Assembly: GCA_023439505.1 (NCBI GenBank)
Contig: JAEXNR010000017.1
Coordinates: forward strand, 62,001-126,000
Length of the DNA: 64,000 bases
Direction of reading: 5' to 3'
DNA from: Bacillota bacterium
GTDB lineage: Bacteria; Bacillota; Clostridia; Lachnospirales; Lachnospiraceae
The notes under the pieces were generated by a model. That model saw only the letters and a list, made by a program, of their open reading frames with translations. It ran no database searches and was not told the DNA's origin. Each line of letters begins with the position of its first letter. Position 1 is the stretch's first letter. The translations under genes were made by a program, and so were the position numbers. This document shows, in pieces, positions 9,160 to 16,821 of this stretch.

Positions 9160-9900
9160 ATGCTGCCATTTCGTTTTAATAAGTTTATATACTATATATT
9201 GGAGATATTACCTTACTTAAGGATTACGTTTACCTATGTATTTATTTCATTGGGAATAGGAGTGGTATTCGGTTTATTGCTGGCAATCGTTAAAATAAAA
9301 AATAAAAACATTTTAAAGGTGTTTGCAAATGGTTATACAACGGTAATGAGATCAATACCATCTATTGTACTGCTTTTTCTAGTGTATTACGGCGTTCCAT
9401 TTTTGCTGCGTGGTCTTTTTCATGTTGAGATAAGTAATATGAATAAAATAATATTTATTATACTGACATTGGGATTGTTTTCCAGCGCATCATTGTCTGA
9501 GGTTATGAGAAGTGCTTATCAGTCAGTTCACAAAGGACAAATGGAAGCGGGCTTAAGCATAGGACTGAGTGGCTTTCAAGTATTTAAAAGAATTATTTTT
9601 CCGCAGGCATTTCGTGTATCCCTGCCTAATCTGGGTAACCAGATAATATTTTTAATACATGAGGGCGCACTGGCCTATACGATTGGCCTAAAGGATATTA
9701 TGGGGAAAGCGTTCCTGATTAATTCAACATCACAGGGGAAGTATCTGCTGGAGGTTTATTTTGGATTAGCTTTGATTTACTGGTTGGTATCCATAGGAGT
9801 CGAACAGGGAATCTGGAGACTTGATAGATTATTTTCCTATGCGCATATAGAGGAGCAGGATCGAATCAATCGTGATTCAAATAGGAAAAGGGGGATGTAG
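9160..9900 (+). CDS. ABC permease, polar amino-acid type (HisM/GlnP-like) 1
   Basis: 246 residues with about five membrane helices. The EAA loop signature of the His/Glu/Gln permease family is visible (EAGLSIGLSGFQVFKRIIFPQAFR), followed by LPNLGNQIIFLI. The start has GGAGG at 9149-9153. The stop TAG is directly followed by the ATG of the second permease. It should pair with that permease and the upstream binding protein. No ATPase gene follows, so the energising subunit must be encoded elsewhere. Confidence 0.88.
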   Translation: MLPFRFNKFIYYILEILPYLRITFTYVFISLGIGVVFGLLLAIVKIKNKNILKVFANGYTTVMRSIPSIVLLFLVYYGVPFLLRGLFHVEISNMNKIIFIILTLGLFSSASLSEVMRSAYQSVHKGQMEAGLSIGLSGFQVFKRIIFPQAFRVSLPNLGNQIIFLIHEGALAYTIGLKDIMGKAFLINSTSQGKYLLEVYFGLALIYWLVSIGVEQGIWRLDRLFSYAHIEEQDRINRDSNRKRGM

Positions 9901-10599
9901 ATGCGTTTTGATATAAATTTCTTTAAGGAGACTTTCTTACTTGTTGTAAAAGCAGTTCCGATTACTTTAAACATGGTGATTGTAACTTTGCTGATCTCTA
10001 TCCCCATAGGTTTTTTGTTTGCACTGTTAAGGAAAAACCAGGTTAAAGTTGCAGCAAAACTAATTGCTGTTTATGTATCGTTTATTCGTGGAACACCGAT
10101 TATTGTACAGATTTTTCTTATATACAGTATGGTTCCCATTATTCTTTCTTCTTTGCTTAAATCACTGAATATAGGTATCAATGTATTTGATTTAAATAAT
10201 ATTATCTATGCATATATAGTTTTTTCACTTAATATTACGGCAATTTTATCAGAGGTATCTCGGTCCGGATTAAATGCAGTAGGTAAAGGTCAGCTGGAGG
10301 CAGCATATTCAGTCGGAATGTCCGGTTATCAGGGGTATAAAAGAATTATTATGCCCCAGGCCATCACCGTGATACTGCCGGTACTTTGTACTACGACCAC
10401 ATCGCTGGTAAAGATGTCATCACTAGCATTTTCCATGTCAATTTCTGATATCATGGGGGTTGCCAAGGTGGAAGCAGGAAGAAAAATGTGTTATATTGAA
10501 GCATATTTGGATGTATATGTAATGTATCTGATTTTATGTATTCTGATTGAACGGATATTTAGACTTTTAGAAAAAAGGGTGAAAGTTTATATCACCTAG
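9901..10599 (+). CDS. ABC permease, polar amino-acid type 2
   Basis: 232 residues, paralogous to the preceding permease. It has the family segment SFIRGTPIIVQIFLIY and the EAA loop EAAYSVGMSGYQGYKRIIMPQA. The ATG immediately follows the previous stop, so the two are coupled and probably form a heterodimeric channel. It is the last gene of the nitrogenase-like operon and is followed by the inverted repeat at 10676-10757. Confidence 0.88.
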   Translation: MRFDINFFKETFLLVVKAVPITLNMVIVTLLISIPIGFLFALLRKNQVKVAAKLIAVYVSFIRGTPIIVQIFLIYSMVPIILSSLLKSLNIGINVFDLNNIIYAYIVFSLNITAILSEVSRSGLNAVGKGQLEAAYSVGMSGYQGYKRIIMPQAITVILPVLCTTTTSLVKMSSLAFSMSISDIMGVAKVEAGRKMCYIEAYLDVYVMYLILCILIERIFRLLEKRVKVYIT

Positions 10600-10675
10600 A
10601 CTCTTTGATGCCATTAGACATAAAAAGTATAATTTGTAGTACGTTGATGAATCAGTGCAATCTGAAGTAAATAAT

Positions 10676-10757
10676 AAAAGGCACTTTGTAGCTGTCTATG
10701 TCAGGAATGTGAGCGCTGCGTCACATCGCAGTACATGGACGGCACAAAGTGCCTTTT
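10676..10757. terminator. Long inverted repeat between convergent genes, likely bidirectional terminator
   Basis: A perfect 14-base inverted repeat: AAAAGGCACTTTGT at 10676-10689 and its complement at 10744-10757. Shorter nested pairs (GTCTATGT with ACATGGAC; TGTGA with TCACA) extend it to one long cruciform-like hairpin. The A tract on one side and T tract on the other fit termination of both the permease operon and the opposing DUF2752 gene. Confidence 0.7.
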
Positions 10758-10788
10758 GGTTTATTCTAATGAAACACCTTGCCGGTGA

Positions 10789-11184
10789 TCAGGTAAACTT
10801 AAGAAAAGGAAGGAAATTTCTGACGACAAGATACACGACAAGAATAAAAATCAGTATCAGATAAAAGAGGAGCCTTCTGGGTAAAATCCGAACCCTTCTA
10901 TCAAAGCTGTAAAAAGCATATTCCACATAGGCAAGACTGCCAAGAATCAGCAAAATAAAAGGGATAATGTTATAATGGAGGGACGCCAGGACGTGACCGT
11001 GAAGCAATGCCATCACGCTGCGGGTATTGCCGCAGGAAGGACAATATAAATGATAGGCTTGATAAAAGGGACAGGGGGGAACCCGGAGAAAAACCCGGAT
11101 CAAAGGAGTTTTGAAATTATAGATAAGGATTGCCGCGGCCGGGATCAAAAAGGTAATCATTTTATGTTTTAGTTTTCGCTTCAT
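10789..11184 (-). CDS. DUF2752 membrane protein
   Basis: 131 residues with a hydrophobic N-terminal segment (KMITFLIPAAAILIYNF), the DUF2752 core CPFYQAYHLYCPSCGNTRSV, and two further membrane segments. The CPxCGxTR motif with an upstream Cys is the family hallmark; its biochemical role is not established. It faces the nitrogenase-like operon and is transcribed alone. A GGAAGG ribosome site precedes the ATG. Confidence 0.82.
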   Translation of the reverse strand: MKRKLKHKMITFLIPAAAILIYNFKTPLIRVFLRVPPCPFYQAYHLYCPSCGNTRSVMALLHGHVLASLHYNIIPFILLILGSLAYVEYAFYSFDRRVRILPRRLLFYLILIFILVVYLVVRNFLPFLKFT

Positions 11185-11280
11185 CTTGCATTGCCTTCCT
11201 TAAAAAGACTTATTGTTATGATTATATCATGGGGCGTGAGAAATTCCTACATAAATACTATCGTTCTGGTAGGAAAAGTC

Positions 11281-11309
11281 TTGTTGTAAATAAATCTTTG
11301 ATATATAAT
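11281..11309 (+). promoter_or_regulatory. Sigma-A-type promoter of the methionine operon
   Basis: TTGTTG at 11281-11286, a 17-base spacer, and TATAAT at 11304-11309. The predicted leader of about 105 bases to the ATG at 11420 shows no S-box (SAM-I) signature or T-box. Confidence 0.6.
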
Positions 11310-11419
11310 AGTAAAAATATAAGTAAAATAGTAATTCACAGGTTGAAAAATATAGTTTTATCTATCAGAACAGGGTATTTACGACCCATGAAGATATGAT
11401 AAACATAAGGGGATAGGGT

Positions 11420-13213
11420 ATGAAGCTGAACGAATATTTATCGACACATCAATTGATTATGGATGGTTCCATGGGAACTTATTACAGTAATCTTATTAAT
11501 AAGCAGGGTGCGGTCAGTGAGTTTGCCAATCTGTATTCCCCTGAGGTGATTGAGCGGATTCACAGAGAATATATTTTAGCCGGAGCAAGGGTAATCAGAA
11601 CCAATACCTTTGCAGCAAACAGAGCTGTATTAAATATTTCGGAAGAAGAACAAACAGAGTTGGTGAAAGCTGCCTGCACCATAGCGAAGAGAATTGCCCT
11701 TGAAAGTGAGCGCCAGACAGGGGAGAAGATCTGGATTCTGGGAGATATCGGTCCGATTCCGGAGGATGCAAACACACAGGAGGATGAGGTGTATGCCCAG
11801 TATCGTATGCTTTGCGATATTTTTATAGAAGAAGCGCTGGAAGGCATACATTTTGAGACGTTTTCTAAATTATCATATCTTGATCGGCTGGTATCCTATG
11901 TGAAAGAGAAGAAGGAAGATATGTTTATTTTGACCAGCTTCTCCGTTAATAAAAACGGTTATACGGCAGCAGGCATAAAAGCCAATCGATTATTCGAGCA
12001 TATCGGGCAGAATGAGAAGATCGATGCCTGCGGATTAAACTGCGGTATCGGCAGCGGACATATGTATCAAATGATGAAGCGGATGAATCTGCCCGGGAAT
12101 AAATATATCTATTCGGCGCCTAATGCCGGGTATCCGGAGCAATTGCAAAGCAGAATGGTGTTTATTGATAATGCGGAGTATTTTGCGGATAATATGAAGA
12201 AGATCGCAGCTCTTGGGGTAGATATGATTGGCGGATGCTGTGGAACAACACCGGAGTATATCCAAGGTTTAACGAAAGAGATTCCGGTGAAGGAGAAGAA
12301 ACCATTCAGAAGATTCGCAGTTGAGGAAAATCTTCCGGTAACGGTCACAACGAAAAATAATGCTTTTTTAAAGTTGTTTGAAGGAGAGAAAAAGGTCATC
12401 GCAGTGGAACTGGATCCACCCTATGACAGTGATTACGATCACATCATGGAGTGTGCGCATCAAGTGAAAGCATTGGGTGCGGATGTGATCACCCTGGCGG
12501 ATTCTCCCATGGGCAGGAGCCGTGTTGATTCCATTTTGATGAGTGTTAAGATTATGAATGAGACCGGAATGAAGGTAATGCCTCATGTATGCTGCAGAGA
12601 CAGGAATATGATCTCAATGCGTTCCGTATTGCTTGGCGCTTATATCCACGGAATTCAAAATCTGCTTATTGTGACCGGTGACCCGGTACCGGGAGAGAAC
12701 CGTCTGTCCACCACCGGGGTATTTGATTACAATTCAATTCAGCTGATGGATTATGTGAAGGAAATGAATACGGAGCATTTTTCAAAACAACCCATATGCT
12801 ACGGCGGGGCACTCAATTACGGCAGGGGCAAAATCGAGAACCAATTAGAGCGCATGAAGCGTAAAATGGATGCCGGAGCAGAATTCTTTCTGACCCAGCC
12901 CATTTATGCCAAAGAGGATATGGAGCGGATCCGTTATTTAAAGGAACGGATTGATGTTAAAATTCTTTGCGGTATCATGCCTTTGGTAAGCTATCGTAAT
13001 GCATGCTTTATTAAAAATGAGATTACTGGAATCAATGTTCCGGAGGAAGTTGTTAACCGGTATCATCCTCAGATGAGCAGAGAGGAAGCTGAACTTACAG
13101 GAGCAGCCCTTGCCCGCGAGATTATGGAAATGGCGGAGCCTGTAGCTGACGGATATTACTTTATGCTTCCCTTTAACCGGATCAGTCTCCTGGAAAAAAT
13201 ATTAAGAAAATAA
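11420..13213 (+). CDS. Homocysteine S-methyltransferase / methylenetetrahydrofolate reductase (YitJ-like)
   Basis: A 597-residue bifunctional methionine enzyme. Residues about 1-290 form a homocysteine methyltransferase barrel with zinc-ligand cysteines C208 (LNCGIG), C273 and C274 (GGCCGTTPEYI). Residues about 315-597 form a MetF-type methylene-THF reductase (VIAVELDPPYDSDYDH, NLLIVTGDPVPG, FFLTQPIYAKEDMERI). It makes methyl-THF and may use it or another methyl donor to methylate homocysteine. metH follows after 57 bases, so the pair forms a B12-dependent methionine operon. Confidence 0.92.
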   Translation: MKLNEYLSTHQLIMDGSMGTYYSNLINKQGAVSEFANLYSPEVIERIHREYILAGARVIRTNTFAANRAVLNISEEEQTELVKAACTIAKRIALESERQTGEKIWILGDIGPIPEDANTQEDEVYAQYRMLCDIFIEEALEGIHFETFSKLSYLDRLVSYVKEKKEDMFILTSFSVNKNGYTAAGIKANRLFEHIGQNEKIDACGLNCGIGSGHMYQMMKRMNLPGNKYIYSAPNAGYPEQLQSRMVFIDNAEYFADNMKKIAALGVDMIGGCCGTTPEYIQGLTKEIPVKEKKPFRRFAVEENLPVTVTTKNNAFLKLFEGEKKVIAVELDPPYDSDYDHIMECAHQVKALGADVITLADSPMGRSRVDSILMSVKIMNETGMKVMPHVCCRDRNMISMRSVLLGAYIHGIQNLLIVTGDPVPGENRLSTTGVFDYNSIQLMDYVKEMNTEHFSKQPICYGGALNYGRGKIENQLERMKRKMDAGAEFFLTQPIYAKEDMERIRYLKERIDVKILCGIMPLVSYRNACFIKNEITGINVPEEVVNRYHPQMSREEAELTGAALAREIMEMAEPVADGYYFMLPFNRISLLEKILRK

Positions 13214-13270
13214 AGTAACATGGTGTTTCACGCGAATATAAAACAAAAGGGTACGTAAGGAGGGAAGGTT

Positions 13271-15751
13271 ATGACAAAACAGGAGTTTTTATCTCTGATC
13301 AATTCTAAAATAGTGATATTGGACGGTGCGACAGGCAGTAATCTTCAGAAACGAGGAATGGGTGGCGGCGTGTGTCCGGAGCAGTGGATCGTAGAACATC
13401 CGGAAACTATGATAACGTTACAGAGAGAATTTTTAGAAGCGGGTACGGATATCCTTTATACGCCTACCTTTACGGCCAACAAGATTAAGCTTGCAGAGTA
13501 TGGCTTGGCTGATCAAATGGAAGAGTTTAACCGTAGTCTGGTAAGGCTGTCCAGGGAAGCGGTGGACTCGTATCATCTGACTTCCGGAAATGATCGAAGG
13601 GTATATATTGCCGCGGATTTGACAATGACGGGAGAGCAGGTTTACCCTGTTGGAAAGCTGAAGTTTGAGGAGCTGGTGGAGGTATACAAAGAACAGCTTG
13701 GTTATATTCTGGCTCAGGATACGGTGGATCTTATTGTTATTGAGACTATGATGAGTCTTCAGGAATGCAGAGCCGCTCTGATCGCAGCAAAAGAACTATG
13801 TGATTTACCGGTAATGGTGACAATGACGTTTCAGGAAAATAATTGCACCCTATTTGGTACGGATCCTAAGACCGCGGTGGTGGTGCTTCAAAGTTTGGGT
13901 GCTGATGCGGTTGGGGTCAATTGCTCCACCGGTCCTGAAAAAATGCAGGATATTGTACGGGAAATGAAGCAATACGCCTATATTCCTATCATCGCGAAGC
14001 CCAATGCGGGAATACCCCTTCTTGTTAATGACGAAACGGTATTTCCCATGGAGGCGGAAGAATTCGGACGAGAGATGGTAAAACTGGTTGAGGCAGGAGC
14101 GGATATTGTCGGCGGATGCTGCGGTAATACGCCGGAACATATCAGACAGCTGGTGGAACAGGTGAAAACAATCACGCCTCATGAAATACCCTCAAGGCAT
14201 ATCAGAGCACTGACAACGGAGAGAAGAACCGTTGAAATCGTACTGGATGGCAAATTCATGGTTGTGGGAGAGCGGATTAATCCTACGGGAAAGAAACAGC
14301 TACAGGCACAGTTAAGGGAAGGGGATATGACCATCATATCCCAGATGGCCACAGAACAGGCAGAACTCGGTGCAGATATCCTGGATATTAATATGGGAAT
14401 GAACGGTATCGATGAGAAGGAGAGAATGCTTCAGGTTATGCATGAGGTGATGCGTCTGACAGACATCCCTCTTTGCTTTGATTCCAGTCACGTAGGTGTG
14501 ATTGAAGCAGCGCTTCGTATTTATCCCGGCAGGGCGTTAATTAATTCTATTTCTCTTGAAACAGAGAAATTTGAAAAACTGATTCCCATTGCCAAAAAGT
14601 ACGGTGCCATGTTTATCTTACTTCCTCTTTCTGACGCCGGTTTACCTAAGGATTTGGAAGAAAAGAAGAAGATTATTCATACGATATTAGAACGGGCTGA
14701 GGATCTGGGATTATCCAGGGAAGATATTATTGTGGACGGCCTGGTAAATACGGTGGGTGCAAATCCTAGTGCATCACTGGAAGCCCTGGAAACCATCCGC
14801 TACTGCAAAAAGGAATTGGGACTGGCGACCATTGTCGGCCTATCTAACATTTCCTTTGGGCTGCCGGAACGTCAATTTATCAATAGTACATTCCTATCCT
14901 TTGCGATTCAGACAGGGCTTACCATGGCCATTGCAAATCCTTCCCAGGACCTGTTAATGAATACCGCGCTTGCTGCTGACTTATTAAAGGGAATTGAAGG
15001 CGCGGCAGAGCAATATATTCAAAGGGTAACCACTAGACCTACGGTGATCTCAGGAGGAACAGCACCAAAGCCGGAGGAGGGGCAGAAGAAGTCCCCGGTG
15101 GTGGCAGATCCTGCATCCGTTCAGTTGGGCAACCAACTGTTTCAAGCGATTGTCAAAGGAGACAGAAACAATGTATTGACGTATGTGGAGACGGAACTGT
15201 CCTCCGGATTGGAACCGAAAACTGTGATTGATCAAATACTGATACCTGCAATCAATGAAGTGGGCAGATTATACGATGTCGGTAAATACTTTCTTCCCCA
15301 GTTAATCGGGGGAGCAGAGGCAATGAAGAAGGCCATCGATTATCTTGAACCGAAACTGTCGCTGGATCATAAGGCAAAAAGCAAGGGCACGATCATTATT
15401 GCCACAGTGAAGGGGGACATCCATGATATCGGCAAGAATCTGGTAACCCTGATGTTGAAAAACTACGGATATAAAGTAATTGATTTAGGTAAAGATGTAG
15501 CCACAGAACGAATTATTCAGACAGCCAAAGAAGAGGATGCGGATATTATTGCTTTATCGGCATTAATGACCACCACCATGGTGGAAATGAAACATGTGGT
15601 ACGTCAGGCGAGGGAACAGGGGCTACGGGCGCAGATCATCATCGGAGGTGCGGTAATTTCCGAAAGCTATGTAAGTGAGATAGGTGCGGACGGCTATTCC
15701 GCTGACGCCCAGTCTGCTGTGGGACTGGTCAGAAAACTGTTAGGAGAATAA
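13271..15751 (+). CDS. metH: Cobalamin-dependent methionine synthase, short form
   Basis: 826 residues. Domain order: homocysteine-binding barrel (about 1-300, with GGCCGNTPEHI zinc cysteines), methyl-THF pterin-binding domain (about 325-590, with VVGERINPTGKK and GVNCS earlier), then the cobalamin cap and B12-binding domain with D716-x-H718-x-x-G721 (GDIHDIGKNLV). The SAM-dependent reactivation domain of the 1227-residue E. coli enzyme is missing, as in many clostridial MetH proteins, so reactivation needs a separate protein. It is translated from a GGAGG site 57 bases after the MetF-type gene. Confidence 0.94.
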   Translation: MTKQEFLSLINSKIVILDGATGSNLQKRGMGGGVCPEQWIVEHPETMITLQREFLEAGTDILYTPTFTANKIKLAEYGLADQMEEFNRSLVRLSREAVDSYHLTSGNDRRVYIAADLTMTGEQVYPVGKLKFEELVEVYKEQLGYILAQDTVDLIVIETMMSLQECRAALIAAKELCDLPVMVTMTFQENNCTLFGTDPKTAVVVLQSLGADAVGVNCSTGPEKMQDIVREMKQYAYIPIIAKPNAGIPLLVNDETVFPMEAEEFGREMVKLVEAGADIVGGCCGNTPEHIRQLVEQVKTITPHEIPSRHIRALTTERRTVEIVLDGKFMVVGERINPTGKKQLQAQLREGDMTIISQMATEQAELGADILDINMGMNGIDEKERMLQVMHEVMRLTDIPLCFDSSHVGVIEAALRIYPGRALINSISLETEKFEKLIPIAKKYGAMFILLPLSDAGLPKDLEEKKKIIHTILERAEDLGLSREDIIVDGLVNTVGANPSASLEALETIRYCKKELGLATIVGLSNISFGLPERQFINSTFLSFAIQTGLTMAIANPSQDLLMNTALAADLLKGIEGAAEQYIQRVTTRPTVISGGTAPKPEEGQKKSPVVADPASVQLGNQLFQAIVKGDRNNVLTYVETELSSGLEPKTVIDQILIPAINEVGRLYDVGKYFLPQLIGGAEAMKKAIDYLEPKLSLDHKAKSKGTIIIATVKGDIHDIGKNLVTLMLKNYGYKVIDLGKDVATERIIQTAKEEDADIIALSALMTTTMVEMKHVVRQAREQGLRAQIIIGGAVISESYVSEIGADGYSADAQSAVGLVRKLLGE

Positions 15752-15792
15752 ATCGTATTATTAAAGAATGCAATTGGGATTGTGAGAGATAC

Positions 15793-15835
15793 CCGGTCAG
15801 GTGAGATAAGAGCAGCCTTGACCGGATGTTTTTGA
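15793..15835 (+). terminator. Intrinsic terminator after metH
   Basis: CCGGTCA at 15793-15799 pairs with TGACCGG at 15819-15825, with flanking GG/CC, followed by ATGTTTTTG. It closes the methionine operon. Confidence 0.75.
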
Positions 15836-15908
15836 CAGTCCTTTTTTGATGCTTTTCTAATGCCAAACGGACAGCAGAGATAATCCGATGAAGTTTATAA
15901 GTTGTTAC

Positions 15909-15932
15909 TTATCAATAATAATTTATTGATAA
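15909..15932. repeat. Perfect inverted repeat, candidate operator
   Basis: TTATCAATAA, four bases, then TTATTGATAA: a perfect 10-base palindrome ending 14 bases before the -35 box at 15947. Its position suggests a regulator site. The small HTH protein encoded at 16604 in the same operon is a natural candidate; this is inference. Confidence 0.6.
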
Positions 15933-15946
15933 ACAATAAAAAATTA

Positions 15947-15975
15947 TTGACTTACATAATATATTGTGTTATATT
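15947..15975 (+). promoter_or_regulatory. Sigma-A-type promoter of the DUF2975/HTH/DUF4173 operon
   Basis: TTGACT at 15947-15952, a 17-base spacer, TATATT at 15970-15975. The 5' leader would be about 160 bases and contains the heptamer tandem array. Confidence 0.65.
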
Positions 15976-16022
15976 TTGATTATACAAACAGAGGAAAAGT
16001 AAGTGCAGAAAATGAGTATATT

Positions 16023-16092
16023 AAGGTATAAGGTATAAGGTATAAGGTATAAGGTATAAGGTATTAGGTATTAGGTATTAGGTATTAGGTAT
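16023..16092 (+). repeat. Tandem heptamer array in a 5' leader
   Basis: Ten perfect 7-base units without interruption: six AAGGTAT followed by four TAGGTAT. It lies between the promoter and the ATG at 16145. The unit AAGGTAT recurs once more across the start codon itself (16140-16146). Such arrays change copy number by slippage, so leader length or spacing may vary between cells. Confidence 0.95.
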
Positions 16093-16144
16093 TAAGTTAT
16101 TTATATCCATGAAGGATGAATTATAATGGAGGAAATAAGAAGGT

Positions 16145-16594
16145 ATGAAGAGAAATCTGTTAATTAGAATTACAAAGTATCTCGTTGATTTTATGTTCTT
16201 TGCCGGAATTATCATTTGTGCGGGCGTTCCCTATTTATTCAGGGAGGCAGGGAAGATTTTCAGTATTTTTAAAACGTATTATATTCCGTTTTGTATTATT
16301 TTTATGGTTGCAGGATTCTTTGCAATCTTAATTCTCTGGAACTTGAAAGTTATGATGAGAACCGTAATCCATGAGGACCCGTTTATCAGAGAGAATGTAA
16401 CCTCACTAAAAAGAATGGGAATTTGTGCTTTTATCATTTCAGCACTTATGTCAGTAAGACTGTTTTTTATTGTTACGCCTGCTGATCTGGTATTAATTCT
16501 TGTATTTTTAATCGCAGGTCTATTTTCTATGGTACTTTCCCATGTATTTGATCAGGCAGTGAGTTATAAGCAAGAAAATGATCTCACCATTTAG
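16145..16594 (+). CDS. DUF2975 membrane protein
   Basis: 149 residues with four predicted membrane helices (starting near FMFFAGIIICAGVPYLF, FCIIFMVAGFFAIL, CAFIISALMSVRL and LVLILVFLIAGL). Between helices 2 and 3 is a charged loop with HEDPFIRENVTSLKRMG, typical of DUF2975. Family members are usually found next to a small YozG-like HTH regulator, as here. Function is not established. A GGAGG lies 12 bases before the ATG. Confidence 0.85.
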   Translation: MKRNLLIRITKYLVDFMFFAGIIICAGVPYLFREAGKIFSIFKTYYIPFCIIFMVAGFFAILILWNLKVMMRTVIHEDPFIRENVTSLKRMGICAFIISALMSVRLFFIVTPADLVLILVFLIAGLFSMVLSHVFDQAVSYKQENDLTI

Positions 16595-16603
16595 GAGGTA
16601 ACG

Positions 16604-16813
16604 ATGATTGTTGTCAATTTGGATGTGGTAATGGCACAGAGAAAGATAGGACTGACAGAGTTGGCACAACAGGTGGATATCACTTTGGCAAATCTGTCGA
16701 TCTTAAAGAACAATAAAGCCAAGGCGATTCGCTTTGGTACGCTGGAAGCAATATGCAAGGCATTAAATTGTCAGCCGGGAGACATTCTGGCTTATGTAGA
16801 AGAGAAGGAATAG
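16604..16813 (+). CDS. Small Cro/C1-type HTH regulator (YozG-like)
   Basis: 69 residues: a single helix-turn-helix domain with DVVMAQRKIGLTELAQQV, NLSILKNNKAKAIRF and the family end ICKALNCQPGDILAYVEE. It starts nine bases after the DUF2975 stop with GGAGG. It probably represses its own operon, perhaps at the palindrome 15909-15932 (inference). Confidence 0.9.
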   Translation: MIVVNLDVVMAQRKIGLTELAQQVDITLANLSILKNNKAKAIRFGTLEAICKALNCQPGDILAYVEEKE

Positions 16814-16821
16814 GAGGATAT

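Noticed and set aside
10655..10864. Open frame of 69 codons after the permease operon
   Set aside because: It runs through the inverted repeat and the antisense of the DUF2752 gene, has no ribosome site and resembles no protein.
11310..11419. SAM riboswitch before the methionine operon
   Set aside because: The leader is about 105 bases and lacks the S-box core; expected by function but not seen.
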